This document shows, in pieces, positions 34,107-42,525 of a stretch of DNA of 64,000 nt. This DNA is from JACCZX01 sp963801035 (GTDB lineage: Bacteria > Pseudomonadota > Gammaproteobacteria > Burkholderiales > Burkholderiaceae_F): assembly GCA_963801035.1 (NCBI GenBank), contig CAWDDF010000003.1, positions 186,001 to 250,000 of the forward strand. The letters are read 5' to 3'. Within the stretch, counting starts at the first letter, position 1. Each line of letters opens with the position of its first letter. The notes under the pieces are model-generated. The model made no database searches. It was given only the letters and a program-made list of their open reading frames with translations, and had not been told where the DNA came from. The translations under genes were made by a program, and so were the position numbers.

Positions 34107-35133
34107 CTCGCACGGCTACACCTTTGTTCTCGCGGATACGGTTTTCGATCTCGAGCGCCATTTCAGGGTGCGCACGCAAGAACTCGCGCGCGTTGTCTTT
34201 TCCCTGACCGATTCGATCACCGTTGTAGCTGTACCAGGCGCCGGATTTTTCGACGATGTTGAGCTCGGCTCCCAAATCGACGATTTCGCCATGGCGCGAA
34301 ATACCTTCGCCGTAAAGAATATCGAAATTTGCCTGCTTGAACGGTGGCGCCACCTTGTTCTTGACAACCTTGACCTTGGTTTCCGAGCCGATGACCTCGT
34401 CGCCCTTCTTGATCGAACCGATCCGGCGAATGTCGAGCCGAACTGACGCATAGAACTTCAATGCGTTGCCACCCGTCGTGGTTTCCGGGCTGCCGAACAT
34501 CACGCCGATTTTCATCCGGATCTGATTGATGAAGACTACGGTGCAGTTGGTGCGGTTGATATTGGCCGTTAGCTTGCGCAGTGCTTGCGACATCAGCCTT
34601 GCCTGCAGACCGGGCAGCGAATCGCCCATTTCGCCTTCGATTTCCGCCTTTGGCGTCAACGCCGCGACCGAGTCGATGACGATCAGATCAACTGACCCCG
34701 AGCGCACCAGCGCGTCGGTGATCTCCAACGCTTGCTCGCCGGTGTCGGGTTGCGAGAGCAGCAGCTCCTGCAGATTGACGCCGAGCTTTTGCGCGTACTG
34801 AACATCGAGTGCGTGCTCGGCGTCGATGAACGCACAGGTGCCGCCAATTTTCTGCATCTCAGCAATGACCTGCAGAGTCAAGGTCGTCTTGCCCGACGAC
34901 TCCGGCCCATACACTTCGATGACGCGGCCACGCGGCAGCCCGCCGATTCCCAGAGCGATATCGAGACCTAGTGAACCGGTCGATACCACCTCGATGTCGT
35001 CGGCAACCTCGCCGTCCGCCATGCGCATGATCGAGCCCTTGCCGAACTGCTTTTCGATTTGCGCCAACGCGGCGGCCAACGCCTTTTGCCGCTCCTTGCT
35101 GTCCGACACTAAAAGACTCCTTCCATCATCCAT
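34084..35133 (-). CDS. recA: Recombinase RecA
   Basis: A 349-residue DNA recombinase and LexA co-protease. Walker A is GPESSGKTT, Walker B LIVIDSVAAL, L1 EGEMGDSLPGLQARLMSQAL and L2 NQIRMKIGVMFGSPETTTGG; the C-terminal part is complete. ATG 35133 (MDDGRSLLVSDSKERQ) follows an AGCGGAGG ribosome site; the longer frame to 35190 crosses the operators. The protein resembles betaproteobacterial RecA. Two LexA boxes lie 37-72 bases upstream. Confidence 0.99.
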   Translation of the reverse strand: MDDGRSLLVSDSKERQKALAAALAQIEKQFGKGSIMRMADGEVADDIEVVSTGSLGLDIALGIGGLPRGRVIEVYGPESSGKTTLTLQVIAEMQKIGGTCAFIDAEHALDVQYAQKLGVNLQELLLSQPDTGEQALEITDALVRSGSVDLIVIDSVAALTPKAEIEGEMGDSLPGLQARLMSQALRKLTANINRTNCTVVFINQIRMKIGVMFGSPETTTGGNALKFYASVRLDIRRIGSIKKGDEVIGSETKVKVVKNKVAPPFKQANFDILYGEGISRHGEIVDLGAELNIVEKSGAWYSYNGDRIGQGKDNAREFLRAHPEMALEIENRIRENKGVAVRGVAVTAE

Positions 35134-35169
35134 CGCCGCCTCCGCTGGTACTCGATTGACCGACTGTTG

Positions 35170-35185
35170 CTGTAAATAATTACAG
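35170..35185. promoter_or_regulatory. LexA (SOS) box, recA-proximal
   Basis: CTGTAAATAATTACAG matches the CTGT-N8-ACAG LexA consensus exactly and is nearly palindromic. It lies 37 bases before the recA start. With the second box 20 bases away, two helical turns, cooperative binding is plausible. Confidence 0.9.
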
Positions 35186-35189
35186 CGCA

Positions 35190-35205
35190 CTGTAAATACA
35201 TACAG
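35190..35205. promoter_or_regulatory. LexA (SOS) box, recA-distal
   Basis: CTGTAAATACATACAG is a second exact CTGT-N8-ACAG match. On the minus strand a TTGACT -35-like box (35213-35218) lies just upstream, so this operator occupies the space between -35 and the start region, as in the E. coli recA promoter. The exact -10 is not clear. Confidence 0.9.
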
Positions 35206-35358
35206 TACAAAAAGTCAACCGATTTCTAGGCGGCTAGCCGCTTCAGCGGTGCACCAATGAAGCGAGCATAACAATCGACGCGCGCTGGGACGCGACTTTC
35301 TGCGCGCTGCGTTTGCTCGTCATTGGCCGCTCCGGCATAATGTTTGGCTGCATTCCGG

Positions 35359-35434
35359 GGGTCGTTAGCTCAGTCGGTAGAGCAGCGGACTTTTAATCCG
35401 TTGGTCGGCAGTTCGAGCCTGCCACGACCTACCA
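35359..35434 (+). tRNA. tRNA-Lys (UUU anticodon)
   Basis: A 76-base cloverleaf. The acceptor is GGGTCGT/ACGACCT (first pair G-T), the D stem is GCTC/GAGC, the anticodon stem is GCGGA/TCCGT with loop CTTTTAA (anticodon TTT), and the T stem is GGCAG/CTGCC with loop TTCGAGC. The discriminator A and CCA end are encoded. It lies alone between recA and a convergent phospholipase gene. Confidence 0.97.
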
Positions 35435-35477
35435 CTACACATCAAATAACTTGCGCGGCGCCAGCGGACTCCGCAGG

Positions 35478-36758
35478 TCAAAGCACCTCGTTGAACAGAT
35501 AAAAGACGTTGTCGATGAGGCGGTGCTTCAGGCCGCGCTTGCGCCACGCCTCGAGCTTGATCTCGTGGCATTTTGGAGCGTACTTCTCGAAAATCTCCTC
35601 GAGCCGGCGCGCGGTGGCGGCGTCGCAAAAGCTCAGCGTGATCTCGTCATTGGTCTCGAATGAGCGGTCATCGAAATTGGTCGACCCGATCGCGCACCAT
35701 ATGCTGTCGATCGTGATCACCTTCTGGTGCAATAGCGTCGACGGATACTCGAAGAGACGCACGCCACAGCGCAGCAGCTTCTCGAAGTTCCGATGCCCCG
35801 CGTGCTGCACCATCGGATTGTCGGAGCCACTGGTCGCCGGCATCATCACTCGCACGTCGACTCCGCGCTTGACGGCCGCGCCAAACGCATCGATGGCATC
35901 GGGCTCGGGAATGAAGTACGGGTTCTGAATCCAGATTCGCTTTTTCGCGCAGCAGATCACCGCATGGTGCAGGATCTTCACGGCAGGCGCGGAGCCTTCC
36001 GGCTTCACGTAGGCGGCGTGGATGGTGACATCGCCGGCGCGCTCCAACCGGGGAAAGACGTCATCGCCCATGAACATCTCACCGGTTTCCTCGACCCAGT
36101 TCTCACTGAACGCCGACTGCACGCTGTGCACGATGGGACCCCGCAGCCGGACACTGACATCTGCGTAGTGATCCTTGTCCTCCGCGTTGCCGAGCCAGGT
36201 GTCGACGATGCAGTGACCACCGAGTAGCGCGACGCGGCCGTCCAGCACGACGAGCTTGCGGTGATCGCGCTCGTTAAGCACGCCGATGTTGCGCAGGTGC
36301 AAGCCGTGAAACTTCACCAGCTTGCAACCGGCATCCTTCAGTTGCTGTTCGACGGCTTTACCCACCTTCCTACATCCGTTTGCGTCGAGCAGCACGCGAA
36401 CGGTTACGCCTGCGCGGGCTCGTGCCGACAGCGCGTCAGCGACGCGCTTGCCCAATACGCCCTCTTTCCACAAAAAGTTCTCGAAGTGAACCGAGCGCTT
36501 CGCCGCGCCAATCTCGTCGACGAGAACGTCGAAGAACGCGCCGTTCTCGAAGACTTCGACGCTGTTGCCTTCGACCGCCGTGCTGTGGGTTAGGCCTGAC
36601 AGGGAGGGCATCAGATCGTCGATCGATGCGTCCGATTCGACACGTAGCTCAGGATCGCGATGACTTCTGATCGACCAGATGACCAAAACGAAAAAGATGA
36701 CGATGCCAATGATGATTAGCAGCGCTGTCTGAGACGAGATGGTCAGAAAATCAGTCAT
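35478..36758 (-). CDS. Phospholipase D / cardiolipin synthase family protein
   Basis: A 426-residue membrane-anchored enzyme that joins phosphatidyl groups to make cardiolipin. It has one N-terminal helix (SSQTALLIIIGIVIFFVLVIW) and two HKD motifs: ERDHRKLVVLDGRVALLGG and LLHQKVITIDSIWCAIGSTNFDDRSFE. The tail IDNVFYLFNEVL is family-typical. It resembles ClsC/ClsB-like two-HKD enzymes rather than three-helix ClsA. It faces away from a second PLD-family operon beginning at 36969. Confidence 0.9.
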   Translation of the reverse strand: MTDFLTISSQTALLIIIGIVIFFVLVIWSIRSHRDPELRVESDASIDDLMPSLSGLTHSTAVEGNSVEVFENGAFFDVLVDEIGAAKRSVHFENFLWKEGVLGKRVADALSARARAGVTVRVLLDANGCRKVGKAVEQQLKDAGCKLVKFHGLHLRNIGVLNERDHRKLVVLDGRVALLGGHCIVDTWLGNAEDKDHYADVSVRLRGPIVHSVQSAFSENWVEETGEMFMGDDVFPRLERAGDVTIHAAYVKPEGSAPAVKILHHAVICCAKKRIWIQNPYFIPEPDAIDAFGAAVKRGVDVRVMMPATSGSDNPMVQHAGHRNFEKLLRCGVRLFEYPSTLLHQKVITIDSIWCAIGSTNFDDRSFETNDEITLSFCDAATARRLEEIFEKYAPKCHEIKLEAWRKRGLKHRLIDNVFYLFNEVL

Positions 36759-36968
36759 GCAATTCTCCAGAGCCTAATGAGCCGTCGATTAAAAAGGCCG
36801 CCCGCCGGCGTGGGCCGATCATCGCACCCGCCGTCACCGGTGGCGGATGCTTGCATAAAATGTGCTTGCTATCCGTTGCGGCCACGCCGCCAGGCAAACT
36901 GCGGGCGCCGCGCTGACGTCCGATACAAGCGGCGTCCAAACACAGTTATCAACAGGCGGAGCGTTCGC

Positions 36969-37754
36969 GTGTCATCGACAATTCTCGGCAGCACGCCGCG
37001 TCCGCGCGGGAGTTGGAGCGATTTCGCAGCGGATGCCACCACGATACGGGTCTTGACGCTGAATGCGCATCAAGGCTTCAGCGCTTTGCGACGCCGCAAC
37101 GTGTTGTCGCAGATCCGTGACGAGCTGCGTGCCGACGACGCTCATCTGGTTTTTCTGCAGGAAATCGGCGGTGCTGAGGGCGAGGAGGTTTCGCCGCATC
37201 AGTACGAGGTCCTCGCCGATCAGGTATGGCCGCAGCACGCCTATGGACGCAATGCGGTGACCACTGGAGGCCATCACGGCAACGCCCTACTGTCGAAGTA
37301 TTCGATCGTGCAATGGCAGAACATCGACGTGTCGGTGGGCGAGGCAGAGCCGCGCGGAATGCTGCACTGTGTGCTCGAGGTCCCGCACGCACGGCAGCTG
37401 CATGCGATATGCGTGCATCTCGGACTGCGCGACTCGCATCGACAGCAGCAGATCGAACGCCTGCTCGATCTGATTGCGAGCGTGATCCCGCGCGATGCAC
37501 CGCTGGTGATCGCGGGCGACTTCAACGACTGGCGCGGGCGTGTGCATCGGCAGCTGCTGCGTGACTCATCGCTCGAAGAGATTCACGCCATGGGCAACGG
37601 GCGCCCGGCGCGTACGTTTCCGGCGCGCTGGCCATTGCTGCGGCTCGATCGGATTTACGTGCGCAATCTGCGGCACCGGCCGTTGCAGATACCGCGACGG
37701 CCGTGGGCGACGCTGTCGGATCACGCGCCGCTGGTCGGCGAGGTACAGCTGTGA
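36969..37754 (+). CDS. Endonuclease/exonuclease/phosphatase (EEP) family protein, YbhP-like
   Basis: A protein of about 261 residues with an EEP fold: IRVLTLNAHQGF (metal-binding N), VFLQEIGG (catalytic E), GHHGNALLSKYSI, CVHLGLRDSHRQQQIERLL, LVIAGDFNDWRGRV and the closing LSDHAPLVGEVQL. GTG 36969 begins a family-like N-terminus; the longer frame to 36777 has no support. The gene overlaps clsB by 4 bases. The order EEP-clsB-ybhN equals the E. coli ybhP-ybhO-ybhN operon, so it probably acts with membrane lipid synthesis. Its substrate is unknown. Confidence 0.9.
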   Translation: MSSTILGSTPRPRGSWSDFAADATTIRVLTLNAHQGFSALRRRNVLSQIRDELRADDAHLVFLQEIGGAEGEEVSPHQYEVLADQVWPQHAYGRNAVTTGGHHGNALLSKYSIVQWQNIDVSVGEAEPRGMLHCVLEVPHARQLHAICVHLGLRDSHRQQQIERLLDLIASVIPRDAPLVIAGDFNDWRGRVHRQLLRDSSLEEIHAMGNGRPARTFPARWPLLRLDRIYVRNLRHRPLQIPRRPWATLSDHAPLVGEVQL

Positions 37755-39016
37755 AGCTCAAGGTCGAATGGGTCAGCGGCAATCGCGTTGAATTGCTCGA
37801 AAACGGCGACACTTATTTTCCAGCGGTGTTCGATGCGATCGATGCGGCCAGGCGAGAAGTCCTGATCGAGACGTTCATTCTGTTCGAAGATGTTGTCGGT
37901 CGAGATTTGCAGCAACATTTGATCGGTGCCGCTGCGCGCGGGATCGAAGTGGACCTGACGGTCGATGGTTTCGGCTCACCCGATCTTTCGAATGACTTCA
38001 TCTCTGCATTGACCGGCGCTGGCGCGCGGCTGCATGTTTACGAGCCTGCACCCCTTGTCCGCCACCTGAAGCCGCTACGCAGACTGCATCGCAAGATTGT
38101 CGTCGTCGATGCGCGAGTCGCTTTCATCGGCGGCATCAACTTCTCAGTGGATCACCTGGAAAGTCATGGCGCCAAAGCCAAGCAGGACTATGCGGTGCGC
38201 ATCGAAGGTCCAGTGGTTGACCGCATTCATCGCTTTGCGCGCAAGACGTTGGCGCCGGTGCGACGCCGCTTGAACATAGGCCGCCCGGTGCTGCGCGAGA
38301 ACAGTCGGACGGCGAATCCGGGGGCCGCCGCCGAGCAGCGACCGCTGCCAGGCAATACCGACGTGGCATTCGTTTGCCGCGATAACCGCCGGCACCGCAA
38401 CGACGTCGAGCGCGCTTATCGAATGGCGATCCGTACAGCGCGCGATACGGTGTGGATTGCCAACGCCTACTTTTTTCCGGGTTATCGCCTGCTGAGGGAT
38501 CTGCGGCGGGCCGCGTCGCGCGGCGTGGCAGTGCATTTGATCCTGCAGAGCGATCCTGACGTGCCGATCGCGCGTACGGCAGGGGAATTGCTGTATGAAA
38601 GCCTGATGAAAGATGGCGTGATGATCCACGAATACTGTCGCCGCGAGATGCACGGCAAGGTGGCGATCGTCGATGACATCTGGACCACTGTCGGCTCTAC
38701 CAATCTTGATCCGTTGAGCCTGTCGTTGAACCTGGAGGCCAACGTTCTGATTCGCGATGCCGAATTCGCTGCCACGTTGCGGCGCAGTTTGCAGCATCTG
38801 ATCGACAACGATTGCAGGCAGTTGAAGCCGCACGTGCTGCCGCGGCTGACGATGTGGCGCTACCTGATGGTGTCATTGGCGTATCACATTTCGCGCGGGT
38901 TTCCGCGCTGGTTGCGCCTGCCGTATTCGGGCGCGCGAATCCGTTCGTTCGTTCGCGGCCAGTGCATCGATACCAAAACCGCATTCGATGCGTCGGCAAG
39001 GACGGCAGAGCCATGA
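37751..39016 (+). CDS. clsB: Cardiolipin synthase ClsB
   Basis: A 421-residue phospholipase-D-type cardiolipin synthase. First HKD: LRRLHRKIVVVDARVAFIGG. Second: CRREMHGKVAIVDDIWTTVGSTNLDPLS. It lacks an N-terminal membrane anchor and opens with VEWVSGNRVELLENGDTYF, as in E. coli YbhO/ClsB. GTG 37751 overlaps the EEP stop (GTGA), and its own stop overlaps the next start (ATGA), so the three genes are translationally coupled. Confidence 0.94.
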   Translation: MKLKVEWVSGNRVELLENGDTYFPAVFDAIDAARREVLIETFILFEDVVGRDLQQHLIGAAARGIEVDLTVDGFGSPDLSNDFISALTGAGARLHVYEPAPLVRHLKPLRRLHRKIVVVDARVAFIGGINFSVDHLESHGAKAKQDYAVRIEGPVVDRIHRFARKTLAPVRRRLNIGRPVLRENSRTANPGAAAEQRPLPGNTDVAFVCRDNRRHRNDVERAYRMAIRTARDTVWIANAYFFPGYRLLRDLRRAASRGVAVHLILQSDPDVPIARTAGELLYESLMKDGVMIHEYCRREMHGKVAIVDDIWTTVGSTNLDPLSLSLNLEANVLIRDAEFAATLRRSLQHLIDNDCRQLKPHVLPRLTMWRYLMVSLAYHISRGFPRWLRLPYSGARIRSFVRGQCIDTKTAFDASARTAEP

Positions 39017-40011
39017 TCAAGCGCTGGCCCCGCGCTTGGCCGCGCATCAAACAAGCGTTGGGAATTGCGTTTGCGGTAGCTGTGCTCGCGCTGATCGGCT
39101 GGCACGCGCGAGAGATCGACTGGGGCGAAGTACTGACTGCACTACGCGCCTTGCCGCTGAGCACCATCGCGCTGGGCGCTGTGGTGGCCGTCGCGGCGCA
39201 CGCGGCCTACATCAGCTACGACCTCTTGGCTCGCCGCTATACCGGACATCGCCTCGGCGTCGGCCGAACCGCCGCCGTCGCAGGAGTCTGTTTCGCTTTC
39301 AATCTGAATCTCGGTGCCTTGGTGGGCGGCGTGGCGCTGCGCTACCGGCTGTATGGCCGTTTCGGTCTGAAGGCTTCGGTGATTACGCGCATCCTCGGCT
39401 TCAGCGTGTTGACCAACTGGATCGGCTACTCAGCGCTGGCGGGCGCTGCCTTCGCCAGCGGTCTGGTCGATCTTCCCGCTGATGCGCCTATCTCGAGCGC
39501 TGCCCTGCGCGCACTCGGCGCGGTGTTGCTGCTGCTTGCCGCCGCATATCTGGCAGCGTGCCGATGGTCATCGCGGCGGCGCTGGCATGTACGTGGCCAC
39601 ACAATCGAGCTACCGCGCGCGCGGATGGCGCTGCTGCAGATCACGGCGTCGGTGACGCACTGGTCTCTCTTGGCGACGGTGCTGTACGTGTTGCTGCAGG
39701 GCAAAGTAGGTTTCGTAACGGTACTTGGTGCGTTGTTGCTGAGCAGCGTAGCTGGCGTCATCACGCATATCCCAGCCGGGCTTGGTGTCTTGGAGGCCGT
39801 TTTTCTGTCATTGTTGGGCGGCGCGCATCCAATTAATCAATTGCTTGCGGCGTTGCTTGCATACCGCGCGGTGTTTTACCTAGGGCCGCTGCTAATCGCC
39901 GGGTTCGCTTATCTTGCGCTCGAACTGGCGGCGCGCCGCCGCCATGCACATGCATCCGCACGATCGAGTGCCGGGCGAGGTGCAGCGAACACACCTTCAT
40001 TGCGGAGCTGA
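39013..40011 (+). CDS. ybhN: YbhN/UPF0104-family integral membrane protein (lysylphosphatidylglycerol synthase TM region-like)
   Basis: A 332-residue membrane protein with about eight helices. Conserved flippase-like motifs are FNLNLGALVGGVALRYRLYGR, ILGFSVLTNWIGY, ITHIPAGLGVLEAVFL and LAYRAVFYLGPLL. It matches the membrane region of MprF-type lipid flippases and the YbhN family. It closes the ybhPON-like operon, suggesting a role in moving or handling cardiolipin-related lipids (inference). It starts inside the clsB stop. Confidence 0.92.
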   Translation: MIKRWPRAWPRIKQALGIAFAVAVLALIGWHAREIDWGEVLTALRALPLSTIALGAVVAVAAHAAYISYDLLARRYTGHRLGVGRTAAVAGVCFAFNLNLGALVGGVALRYRLYGRFGLKASVITRILGFSVLTNWIGYSALAGAAFASGLVDLPADAPISSAALRALGAVLLLLAAAYLAACRWSSRRRWHVRGHTIELPRARMALLQITASVTHWSLLATVLYVLLQGKVGFVTVLGALLLSSVAGVITHIPAGLGVLEAVFLSLLGGAHPINQLLAALLAYRAVFYLGPLLIAGFAYLALELAARRRHAHASARSSAGRGAANTPSLRS

Positions 40012-40039
40012 TGCCGTCGCGTTCTGCTGCCAAAAACGG

Positions 40040-40063
40040 CTCGACAACGGCTCCGTTTTCGAG
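40040..40063. other. Stem-loop after the ybhN operon
   Basis: CTCGA/TCGAG and ACGG/CCGT arms form an interrupted stem around a very short loop. There is no T-run after it. It may end the operon transcript or lie in the cold-shock gene leader. The rest of 40012-40236 shows no gene. Confidence 0.3.
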
Positions 40064-40236
40064 TAGGCTCGCCGCCGCATTCGCTTCAAGTCCAGTACCC
40101 TTCGACTCGTCCTACCTCATCGCTAGCTGTTGTTGCTTGATGGTCTTGGCAGTTCCCCCGGTTACGTTGCTTGATCCGCTTGCATGCGTGGAGCGTCATG
40201 TCGACGCGCGCGCGATTTTTTAGGAACGTAATCAAA

Positions 40237-40440
40237 ATGGCTAGTGGCAAAGTTAAGTGGTTCAACGAGTCCAAGGGTTTTGGCTTCATTACCCCGGACG
40301 GTGGCGGCGCCGATCTGTTCGCGCATTACAGCGAGATCGTCGGCAGCGGCTTCAAGACATTGACCGAAAATCAACAGGTCGAGTTTGTGGTCAAGCAGGG
40401 TCCTAAGGGCCCGCAGGCCTCGCAAATCCGCCCGATGTAA
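40237..40440 (+). CDS. Cold-shock protein (CspA family)
   Basis: A 67-residue single OB-fold nucleic-acid chaperone: MASGKVKWFNESKGFGFITP (RNP1), ADLFAHYSEI (RNP2), then VEFVVKQGPKGPQASQIRPM. ATG 40237 follows an AGGA ribosome site. The upstream region of more than 200 bases could carry the long structured leader usual for cold-shock genes, though I do not see a cold box. The gene ends 19 bases before a strong terminator. Confidence 0.97.
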   Translation: MASGKVKWFNESKGFGFITPDGGGADLFAHYSEIVGSGFKTLTENQQVEFVVKQGPKGPQASQIRPM

Positions 40441-40459
40441 TTCAAAGCATCAAATTAAG

Positions 40460-40484
40460 ACCGCGGCTTGCCGCGGTTTTTTTT
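40460..40484 (+). terminator. Rho-independent terminator of the cold-shock gene
   Basis: ACCGCGG and CCGCGGT form a 7-bp stem with a CTTG tetraloop, followed directly by eight Ts in total. It lies 20 bases after the cold-shock stop and just before the 3' end of the convergent pldA gene. Confidence 0.92.
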
Positions 40485-40489
40485 GGCCG

Positions 40490-41539
40490 CTAATACCAGC
40501 TGCCGAGAGACACGCCAACGCCGATCGAGTTCTTGCGGAAGTTATAGTCGATCAGCGATTCGCCGTAGCCGCTGAAAAACTGCACGTACCCGCGCAGAAA
40601 CTCGCCAAGCGGAAATCTATATTCCAACTGCGCCGAGCCCCAGCCGGGATTCTTGTTGAATGTAGTACGCAATCGCAATGAAGTCGTACTCTCATTGCGC
40701 CACCGATAAAAGGCTACAAATTCGGCCCGGCCGACGTAATCCTCGATATCCGGATTGTCGTCGGTGTCCCCATCTTCGTTGATCCGGTCCCACACTTTGG
40801 CAGTGAAGACAAAGCGATCACGCTCGAATCCCGCCATCACATAGGCACGGTTCCAACTTCGCGACAGTGGTAGCTCGCGGCCATTCGATTGGTGAACAAG
40901 GCCTGCGGCCAACAGTCGCCCCCGTAGTCCGAACAACGAATAGTTAGTTGGCCACACCCAGATCAGCTCGGGCTCGAAGTCAGTATTGCGGAACTGTCGC
41001 GACAAATCCGAGTTGTAGAGCTGCCAATACGTCTGTTGCGTGTACCCCAGCCAAAGGTCAGACGCTGTGTCGAACGCTTCTTCCACAAGCTTCACTTTGA
41101 AGCTCAACTGGAACGACACTTCGGACTCTTGATATCCGATCGCTGCTGGCGTTGTGCGCGTCGGCGAGGACGGACGCTGGTTGATGCGGTCCGAAACCAC
41201 CAGCGGCAAAAAGTAATTGGGCCGGTAGTAGGTGAACTTGAACGTCCCGTACTTATCTTCCTTTTCGAGCTCCCAGCGCTGCGAAAGCAGTGAGCGATCT
41301 TCGGCAGCGACGCCTGCAGGATTCAACGCGCTGCGCGGATCGTCCCGATCGAGCGGTGCCGGCAGCGGCGGTGTAGGAAGCGAAGGCGGCGCAAGGCGTT
41401 GCGCCGCCTTCGCTAGCTCGTCGTAGCAGCGCAGGCGATCGGTGGCGTCGACGATCTCGCGGCACTTGATGAGAAGGTCTTCCTGGCTGGTCTGCGCCGC
41501 TGCGGTGACGGACACGCTGACCGCCGCCATAGCGGCCAT
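40490..41539 (-). CDS. pldA: Outer-membrane phospholipase A1 (PldA)
   Basis: A 349-residue outer-membrane beta-barrel hydrolysing phospholipid esters. The signal MAAMAAVSVSVTAAAQ is followed by a periplasmic region (LLIKCREIVDATDRLRCYDEL, a DUF-like cysteine pair) and the barrel. The catalytic triad region is clear: GLVHQSNGRELPLSRSWNRAY holds His, Ser and Asn. The closing YNFRKNSIGVGVSLGSWY ends in an aromatic residue as barrels do. ATG 41539 follows TGAGG and lies 10 bases after the hydroxylase stop; the longer frame to 41746 overlaps that gene. Confidence 0.93.
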   Translation of the reverse strand: MAAMAAVSVSVTAAAQTSQEDLLIKCREIVDATDRLRCYDELAKAAQRLAPPSLPTPPLPAPLDRDDPRSALNPAGVAAEDRSLLSQRWELEKEDKYGTFKFTYYRPNYFLPLVVSDRINQRPSSPTRTTPAAIGYQESEVSFQLSFKVKLVEEAFDTASDLWLGYTQQTYWQLYNSDLSRQFRNTDFEPELIWVWPTNYSLFGLRGRLLAAGLVHQSNGRELPLSRSWNRAYVMAGFERDRFVFTAKVWDRINEDGDTDDNPDIEDYVGRAEFVAFYRWRNESTTSLRLRTTFNKNPGWGSAQLEYRFPLGEFLRGYVQFFSGYGESLIDYNFRKNSIGVGVSLGSWY

Positions 41540-41549
41540 ATACCTCAGG

Positions 41550-42461
41550 TCAAGCACCGGAACCCACGTAGGGTTGCTGACGGAACCATTTTGTAGCGAT
41601 CCACTTTTCGCCGCTGCCAACCGGACTGCCGCCATGCAGCGTGCGCGCATCGAGTGCGCCGGCTTCATCGCAATATGCGAAGTACACCGCATGACCCTTG
41701 CGCGGAAGCACGTCGAGTCCGATCTCCGGAAATACGGTCGAGCCACCGCGCGTCACATCGTTCAGATACATGATCAGCGTTGCGATGCGCTGGCCACCCT
41801 GCGCAAGGACTTCCTTGTTTCCCGGGTGTGCCGGATCGAAATAGTCAAAGTGCGGTTTGTATTCGCCCCCCGGCTCATAGTGCAGCACCTGGATCGGTTC
41901 ACCCTGTTCGATCGGACAATCAACCAGATCGGCAATTCGCTTTTCGATTCGCTGCAACAGTTCGTTCTCGCCGCGCTTGAAGTAGGTGCCGGAGCTCGTG
42001 CGATGCGGATGAACGTCGTACGCGCCGGTGCTCGCATTGACAACGCTCGAGCGCTGCAGCTTGTCGCGCGATTGGCTGATTAGCAGATCGCACTCGTCAT
42101 CCGACAGCAGATTGCCGAACAGGACCACGCGCGGCGACTCGATCACGAACAACATCTCGACGGCACGATCGGCCGTATCGAGATTGTTCGGCATCTCGGC
42201 GAGCTGCGTGCTGAGTGGTCGCGATGGCGGGCTTGCCGCGGCGGAATCGGACGCGGTGCCGGCGTCGATCGCGCTCGCAACCACGGCCGGCGCCGCACTT
42301 TTTTTCGGATCGCGCCATGCGGCATCGACCACGGAGCGCGCGTACTTGGCGTCGTACTTCGCATCGACCAGCGCTTGAATCACCGCGTCATGTGCGAAAT
42401 TGCGCTCCTGCATCGTGCGCAACCACTCTTGCAGCGCTGCGGGAATCTGATCGAATTTCAC
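41550..42461 (-). CDS. 2-oxoglutarate/Fe(II) dioxygenase, prolyl-4-hydroxylase alpha-like
   Basis: A 303-residue oxygenase. The N-terminal 90 residues are a helical region and an Ala/Ser-rich linker. The C-terminal double-stranded beta-helix has the iron ligands H-x-D in YKPHFDYFDP and the distal His in DARTLHGGSPVGSGEKW, with the 2-oxoglutarate lysine in GEKWIATKWFRQ. CDEAGALD and GGSTVFPEIG are P4H-typical. Bacterial P4H-like proteins can modify EF-Tu or other proline-containing targets; the target here is unknown. It lies directly upstream of pldA and probably shares its transcript. Confidence 0.9.
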   Translation of the reverse strand: MKFDQIPAALQEWLRTMQERNFAHDAVIQALVDAKYDAKYARSVVDAAWRDPKKSAAPAVVASAIDAGTASDSAAASPPSRPLSTQLAEMPNNLDTADRAVEMLFVIESPRVVLFGNLLSDDECDLLISQSRDKLQRSSVVNASTGAYDVHPHRTSSGTYFKRGENELLQRIEKRIADLVDCPIEQGEPIQVLHYEPGGEYKPHFDYFDPAHPGNKEVLAQGGQRIATLIMYLNDVTRGGSTVFPEIGLDVLPRKGHAVYFAYCDEAGALDARTLHGGSPVGSGEKWIATKWFRQQPYVGSGA

Positions 42462-42525
42462 CCGCGTATTTTAGCCGTCGACAGCAGTATTCTTGACACC
42501 TGACAGGTGCTCGCTGGGGGTTCAT

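Noticed and set aside
40012..40236. Reading frame 40011-40223 as a gene
   Set aside because: It is Ser/Cys-rich with no family features and lies in the cold-shock gene leader.
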